Origin: RYN-230 sp963768945
GTDB lineage: Bacteria; Actinomycetota; Actinomycetes; Streptosporangiales; Streptosporangiaceae
Assembly: GCA_963768945.1 (NCBI GenBank)
Contig: CAVYJW010000005.1
Location: forward strand, 310,001 to 374,000
Direction of reading: 5' to 3'
DNA: 64,000 bases
The position numbers and the translations under genes are program-made. Positions 59,643 through 64,000 of the stretch are shown here, piece after piece. The notes under the pieces were generated by a model, which was given only the letters and a program-made list of their open reading frames with translations, made no database searches and was not told the origin of the DNA. Every line of letters starts with the position of its first letter. Position 1 is the stretch's first letter.

Positions 59643-60581
59643 ATGACGAAATTCGGCGTGCAGCTGCCCAACTTCTCGGGATTTGAACCGGCCGACTTGT
59701 TCGATCACATCGCCGGCCTGGCGACGGCGGCGGAAGAAGCCGGGTTCGACTCGGTGTGGGTGATGGACCACTTCTACCAGCTGCCGCCCCTGGGCGGCCC
59801 GGACCAGCCGATGCTAGAGGCCTATACCTTGCTTGGGGCGCTGGCTACCCGCACCCAGCGGGTGCAGCTCGGCACGCTTGTCACCGGCGTGACTTATCGC
59901 AACCCCGGCGTCCTGGCCAAGATAGTTACAACGCTGGACATCGTCTCGCGGGGCCGGGCAATCCTCGGCATCGGGGGCGCCTGGTACGACGTTGAGCACC
60001 AGGGCCTCGGCATCGACTATCCAAGCGACCGGGTACGCCTCGACATGCTCGAAGAGGCGGTACAGATTTGCCGGGCCATGTTCACCGGCGATGACGTGAG
60101 CTTCACCGGCGTCCACTACCGGCTCGATCACGCCCGGAACCTGCCCCGGCCTGTGCAGCCGGGCGGGCCGAAGATCATGATCGGCGGCGGCGGCGAGAAG
60201 CGGACGCTGCGGCTAGTGGCCCGCTACGCCGACAAGTGCAACGTCACCGGCGACGTCAACACGCTGGCCCGCAAGATCGGCGTACTCCAGAGCCACTGCG
60301 CCGAGGTCGGCCGCGACCCAGCTGAGGTCAACGTGACCTGGATGACCCCGCTGATCCTGACCACGTCCGACCAGAACACGGCCGAGGTACGCGAGATGCT
60401 GGCGGCGGCCGGCTCCGCCGGCGAGATCGCCGGATTCACCGTCGGCCAACCGCACGAGATTCCCGGCCTGGTCGCAGGTCACATCGAGGCCGGCGCCGAC
60501 GAAGTGATCTTCAGCTTCGCCTTCGCCGACACCGCGGGAATCGCTGCGGTCGGCGAGGCATTCGGACTGGACCGGCGGTAG
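59643..60581 (+). CDS. LLM-class F420-dependent oxidoreductase
   Basis: About 312 residues of the luciferase-like monooxygenase fold, TIM barrel type. FGVQLPNFSGFE, DSVWVMDHF, LGTLVTGVTYRNPGVLAKIV, RGRAILGIGGAWYDVEH and IMIGGGGEKRTLRLVARYAD are typical of F420-dependent TIGR03560-like proteins. It likely uses coenzyme F420 to reduce or oxidise a small substrate, which is unknown. No strong ribosome site precedes the ATG at 59643, but the N-terminus fits the family. It is probably monocistronic. Confidence 0.88.
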   Translation: MTKFGVQLPNFSGFEPADLFDHIAGLATAAEEAGFDSVWVMDHFYQLPPLGGPDQPMLEAYTLLGALATRTQRVQLGTLVTGVTYRNPGVLAKIVTTLDIVSRGRAILGIGGAWYDVEHQGLGIDYPSDRVRLDMLEEAVQICRAMFTGDDVSFTGVHYRLDHARNLPRPVQPGGPKIMIGGGGEKRTLRLVARYADKCNVTGDVNTLARKIGVLQSHCAEVGRDPAEVNVTWMTPLILTTSDQNTAEVREMLAAAGSAGEIAGFTVGQPHEIPGLVAGHIEAGADEVIFSFAFADTAGIAAVGEAFGLDRR

Positions 60582-60639
60582 AGCGGCGGGCAGAAACCTG
60601 GGATCCGGGCGTCAGAGGCTTTTCGAGCGAAGAGCCCTT

Positions 60640-61320
60640 TCAGCCGGGCTGTTCCCGTGGCGGGGCAAGTCCGCGCTGATAGGCGAAGGTAACCGCTTGG
60701 GCGCGGTCGCGTGCGTCAATCTTGGCGAGCAGGTGGTTGACGTGACTCTTGATGGTGCCCTCGCTGACGACGAGGTGCTCGGCGATCTCGCGGTTCGACA
60801 TGCCGGTGGCGATCAGTGACAGTACCTCGGCTTCCCGGGGAGTGAGACCCGCGGGAAGAGGTGAGAGCGATGGCCGGGCCTGGGCCGGCGATAGCGTGGC
60901 GATGGCGTCAACGACGTGATGCTGAACGGCGGGGTCGATCACCGCGTGGTTATCGAGGACCTGTTCGAGGGCGTGGCGGATCTGCGCCCCGCCCGCGTCT
61001 TTGGTTAGGTAGCCGCGTGCGCCAGCCCGCAGGGCGTCTATCACGGACCGGTCATCCGCGTAGGTGGTCAGTACCACGACCGTGGTCTCTGGCACGCGGT
61101 CACGCAGCAGGCGGGTGGCCTCGACGCCGTCGCAGCGGGGCATCCGCAGGTCCATGAGAACGATGTCCGGGAGTAGGTCAGCGGCCAGGGCGACGGCCTC
61201 GTCACCGTCAGAGGCGGAGCCCACGACTTCGATGTCAGGCAGGAGACCTAGCACCATCGCCAGTCCTTCGCGGACCACTCGCTGGTCGTCAGCGATGAGA
61301 ACACGCATCGGCTTGCTCAC
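60640..61320 (-). CDS. NarL/LuxR-type response regulator
   Basis: A 226-residue regulator. The receiver domain has the acidic pair ADDQ, the phosphorylated Asp in VLMDLRMPRCDG, Thr in VVLTTYAD and Lys in YLTKDA. The LuxR helix-turn-helix is LTPREAEVLSLIATGMSNRE with GTIKSHVNHLLAKI. Its GTG start overlaps the kinase stop (GTGA at 61317-61320), so the two are translationally coupled. The likely target is the ABC transporter across the palindrome at 62567, or its own promoter. Confidence 0.93.
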   Translation of the reverse strand: MSKPMRVLIADDQRVVREGLAMVLGLLPDIEVVGSASDGDEAVALAADLLPDIVLMDLRMPRCDGVEATRLLRDRVPETTVVVLTTYADDRSVIDALRAGARGYLTKDAGGAQIRHALEQVLDNHAVIDPAVQHHVVDAIATLSPAQARPSLSPLPAGLTPREAEVLSLIATGMSNREIAEHLVVSEGTIKSHVNHLLAKIDARDRAQAVTFAYQRGLAPPREQPG

Positions 61321-62513
61321 GCCGGCACCCGCAACTCCACGCGGAAGCCACCGCGTGTCATAGCTGTGCTGAGTTCGCCGCCGAGCAGTTCGGCCCGCTC
61401 GCGCATCCCGGTCAGGCCGTAGCCGAGGCCGTGTCCGCCCGCTCGCAGCGGTTCCTTGTTGATCGCAAAGTTCTCGACTGTCAGGCGGGTGCGGCGAGGC
61501 TCATAACCGAGGTGCATCTCGACCCGTTCCGGGCAGGCGTGTTTGGTGATGTTCGTCAGGGCTTCTTGCGCCACCCGGTACACCGCGAGCCGGGCCTCCG
61601 ACGGGAGTTCGTAGGCCTGGCCGGACACCGTGAATTGGCACGGGACGCCAGTGACCTCCTGGAACTCGGCGGCGAGGCTGGCCAGGCGTTCGGGCCCGGG
61701 CAGTACGTCGTCGCGCAGCATGCCGATCGCCCGGCGGGCCTCTTCGAGCCCGGACCTGCCCAGGTGGTGGGCACGCTCGATGATCCCCGGCAGCCGGGGA
61801 TCGCTGGGGTCTTCGGCCGCGAGTATCCGGGCGCCTTCCAGTTGGAGCATGAGCCCGGACAGGGAATGGGCGAGCACGTCGTGCATCTCCCTGGCGAGCC
61901 GCTGGCGTTCAGCCAGTCCAGCCGCCCGTGCCTGCGCCGCCCGGGTGCCCTCCAGTTCGACCAGCAGCCGTTCGGCTTGATCGTTGGCCTGCCCGAGCCG
62001 TCTTGCCAGCAGCGTCATGCCAGGGAAGCCAACAATCGCGATGGCGCTGAGCAGCGCCAAGGTCGGCGAGCTGTGGCTCACGGCCACCGCAACCGCAGCC
62101 AGGCACGTGATGCCGACGATAGCCAGGGCGATCGGGAAGCGGTCTGGCACGCGCGGCGCGAGCAGCACGAGGCCCGCCAAGAGCCCGGCCAGGCCCGGTC
62201 CATCGGGTTGCAGCCGCACCAGCGCCGCCGAACTGGCCAGGAGCATGACGGCGAAGATGACGCGGACCGCCGCACGGCGGTAGCGGGCTGTCAGCGCGCC
62301 CAGCCCGCCCAGCACGAACCCGCCCACCGCGAGAACGACAGCCACGTCGCGGTCTGGCAGCCCTGGGTTCCGGCCGCTGGTGAACACGACCGCTGCCACC
62401 ACGACAAAGAGCGGTGGGACGACGCGGCGCAGCCACAGGTGGGTTGCCTCCTGCTGCGCCCGCGCCCTGCGCAGCGTGGCGAGGGCGACGCTGGCCGGGG
62501 GGTCTGAGCTCAT
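61317..62513 (-). CDS. NarL-type sensor histidine kinase (HisKA_3)
   Basis: About 398 residues. Five or six transmembrane helices in the first 180 residues, with no sizeable extracellular domain, suggest sensing within the membrane. The HisKA_3 dimerisation motif is REMHDVLAHSLSGLMLQLEG with the phosphorylated His. The HATPase_c domain has the N box (ALTNITKHA) and glycine motif GLGYGLTGMRER. The start is ATG 62513. Such systems (LiaRS/DesKR-like) often control an adjacent ABC transporter that responds to membrane stress or antibiotics. Confidence 0.93.
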   Translation of the reverse strand: MSSDPPASVALATLRRARAQQEATHLWLRRVVPPLFVVVAAVVFTSGRNPGLPDRDVAVVLAVGGFVLGGLGALTARYRRAAVRVIFAVMLLASSAALVRLQPDGPGLAGLLAGLVLLAPRVPDRFPIALAIVGITCLAAVAVAVSHSSPTLALLSAIAIVGFPGMTLLARRLGQANDQAERLLVELEGTRAAQARAAGLAERQRLAREMHDVLAHSLSGLMLQLEGARILAAEDPSDPRLPGIIERAHHLGRSGLEEARRAIGMLRDDVLPGPERLASLAAEFQEVTGVPCQFTVSGQAYELPSEARLAVYRVAQEALTNITKHACPERVEMHLGYEPRRTRLTVENFAINKEPLRAGGHGLGYGLTGMRERAELLGGELSTAMTRGGFRVELRVPA

Positions 62514-62566
62514 CTCATCAACGTTACGGCGCGCCGGCCCGAACGGCCTCACCTACAGGCAGACAT

Positions 62567-62608
62567 GCTCTAACGCCGGGTGGATACGTCTCCACCCGGC
62601 GTTAGAGC
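62567..62608. promoter_or_regulatory. 18-bp perfect palindrome with 6-base spacer between kinase and ABC genes
   Basis: GCTCTAACGCCGGGTGGA (62567-62584), spacer TACGTC, and its exact complement (62591-62608). It lies in the divergent interval, 54 bases upstream of the kinase start and 131 bases before the transporter start. It may be an operator for the response regulator, a stable RNA hairpin, or both. Confidence 0.75.
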
Positions 62609-62738
62609 GTGGTGGACCGGCAAGTTCCAACCATGCGCCGAAGACGTTCCCGCCTCCGTCATCGCATGCTCTTACACTGCAGCCCAGCCAGGCCGGGGAC
62701 CAGTGATGCTTCTGCCTCACCGCCGTTGGAAGGATCCG

Positions 62739-63667
<929 letters not shown>

Positions 63668-63671
<4 letters not shown>

Positions 63672-64000
63672 CGACCGCGCACGCCAGTGGCACACCCGCG
63701 CCCGACCAGGCACTCCAGATGACGCCCGCCGGTGACTCACGTGACCGCCGGGGATCCCCGGTTCCCACCGCCGGCATGATCGCCACCAGAGTCATGGAGT
63801 TGCGCAAACGGCGCGGCCTCATGATCGCCCTTATCGTGATGAACATCGGGTTCCCAGCAGTCTTCCTCCTCATTCGCCTGCTCGCCCATGCGTTCGCGCC
63901 GTATGCCAACCCGCCCGCCGGCGGCGACATGATCTTCGTGGTCCTGGTAGCCGGCTTCTTGCCCACCTTCGGCTTCATCGTTGCCGCCACGGTGGGCTGC
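63668..64000 (+). CDS. ABC transporter permease, partial
   Basis: The gene starts with TTG 63668, overlapping the ATPase stop by four bases, and runs off the window. The first 111 residues read MTTAHASGTPAPDQALQM then, after about 40 residues, ELRKRRGLMIALIVMNIGF followed by a hydrophobic helix, and a second hydrophobic stretch near the edge (FVVLVAGFLPTFGFIVAATV). This is the N-terminal topology of an ABC-2 type membrane subunit. It completes the two-gene exporter. Confidence 0.85.

Noticed and set aside
62567..62608. Insertion sequence end
   Set aside because: No transposase gene or target duplication is seen nearby; the palindrome is better explained as a regulatory or structural element.

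Overview
The window is very GC-rich chromosomal DNA from an actinomycete. Evidence for this is the gene order fhaA-fhaB-pstP-rodA-pbpA-pknB-crgA followed by a rhomboid protease and ppiA (as in Streptomyces and relatives), many GTG/TTG starts behind GGAGG-type ribosome sites, F420-type oxidoreductase families, PASTA kinase, HelR and a DUF5324-type protein. Order-level placement (Streptomycetales or Streptosporangiales-like soil organism) is inference. No rRNA, CRISPR array, phage or insertion sequence was seen; one tRNA (Leu, CAG anticodon) is present.

Layout. 1-4200: edge fragment, SSI-like protease-inhibitor lipoprotein, Fpg/Nei glycosylase, universal stress protein, D-amino-acid-oxidase-family flavoprotein. 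4377-14000: tRNA-Leu, then the cell-wall growth and Ser/Thr phosphorylation cluster (fhaA to pknB), crgA, rhomboid protease and ppiA. 14200-22000: DUF5324-type protein, ATP-dependent DNA ligase, DUF2252 and pentapeptide proteins, small oxidoreductases, S51 peptidase. 22000-31400: trpS with a long repeat-rich leader, epimerase, RibD-like reductase, orphan histidine kinase, fluoride-export module (crcB, crcB, double DUF190), DsbA-like protein, Rpf-like muralytic protein. 32000-38800: GDPD, GNAT, topoisomerase IB, SnoaL pair, frameshifted SDR, double muconolactone-isomerase protein, disulfide-type flavoprotein. 38900-42500: PMT-type glycosyltransferase and a Calvin-cycle pair (phosphoribulokinase and class I fructose bisphosphatase). 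43100-50900: cold-shock protein, membrane protein, serine hydrolase and TetR divergent over a triple operator, ACC deaminase divergent from a tryptophan-2-monooxygenase-like flavoprotein, adenosine-specific kinase. 50900-64000: patatin, M16 peptidase pair (second frameshifted), HelR with a rifamycin-associated element, DUF998 protein, glycosyltransferase, thioredoxin, F420-type LLM oxidoreductase, then a two-component system facing an ABC transporter across an 18-bp perfect palindrome.

Three conserved genes (rodA, the SDR, the second M16 subunit) each carry a single small indel. This may reflect sequencing error, in which case the rodA-pbpA in-frame fusion is artefactual; if real, it is one of the most interesting features here. 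Other highlights are the Calvin-cycle pair, the plant-hormone pair (ACC deaminase plus Trp-monooxygenase-like), the helR element, and two strong unexplained inverted repeats.
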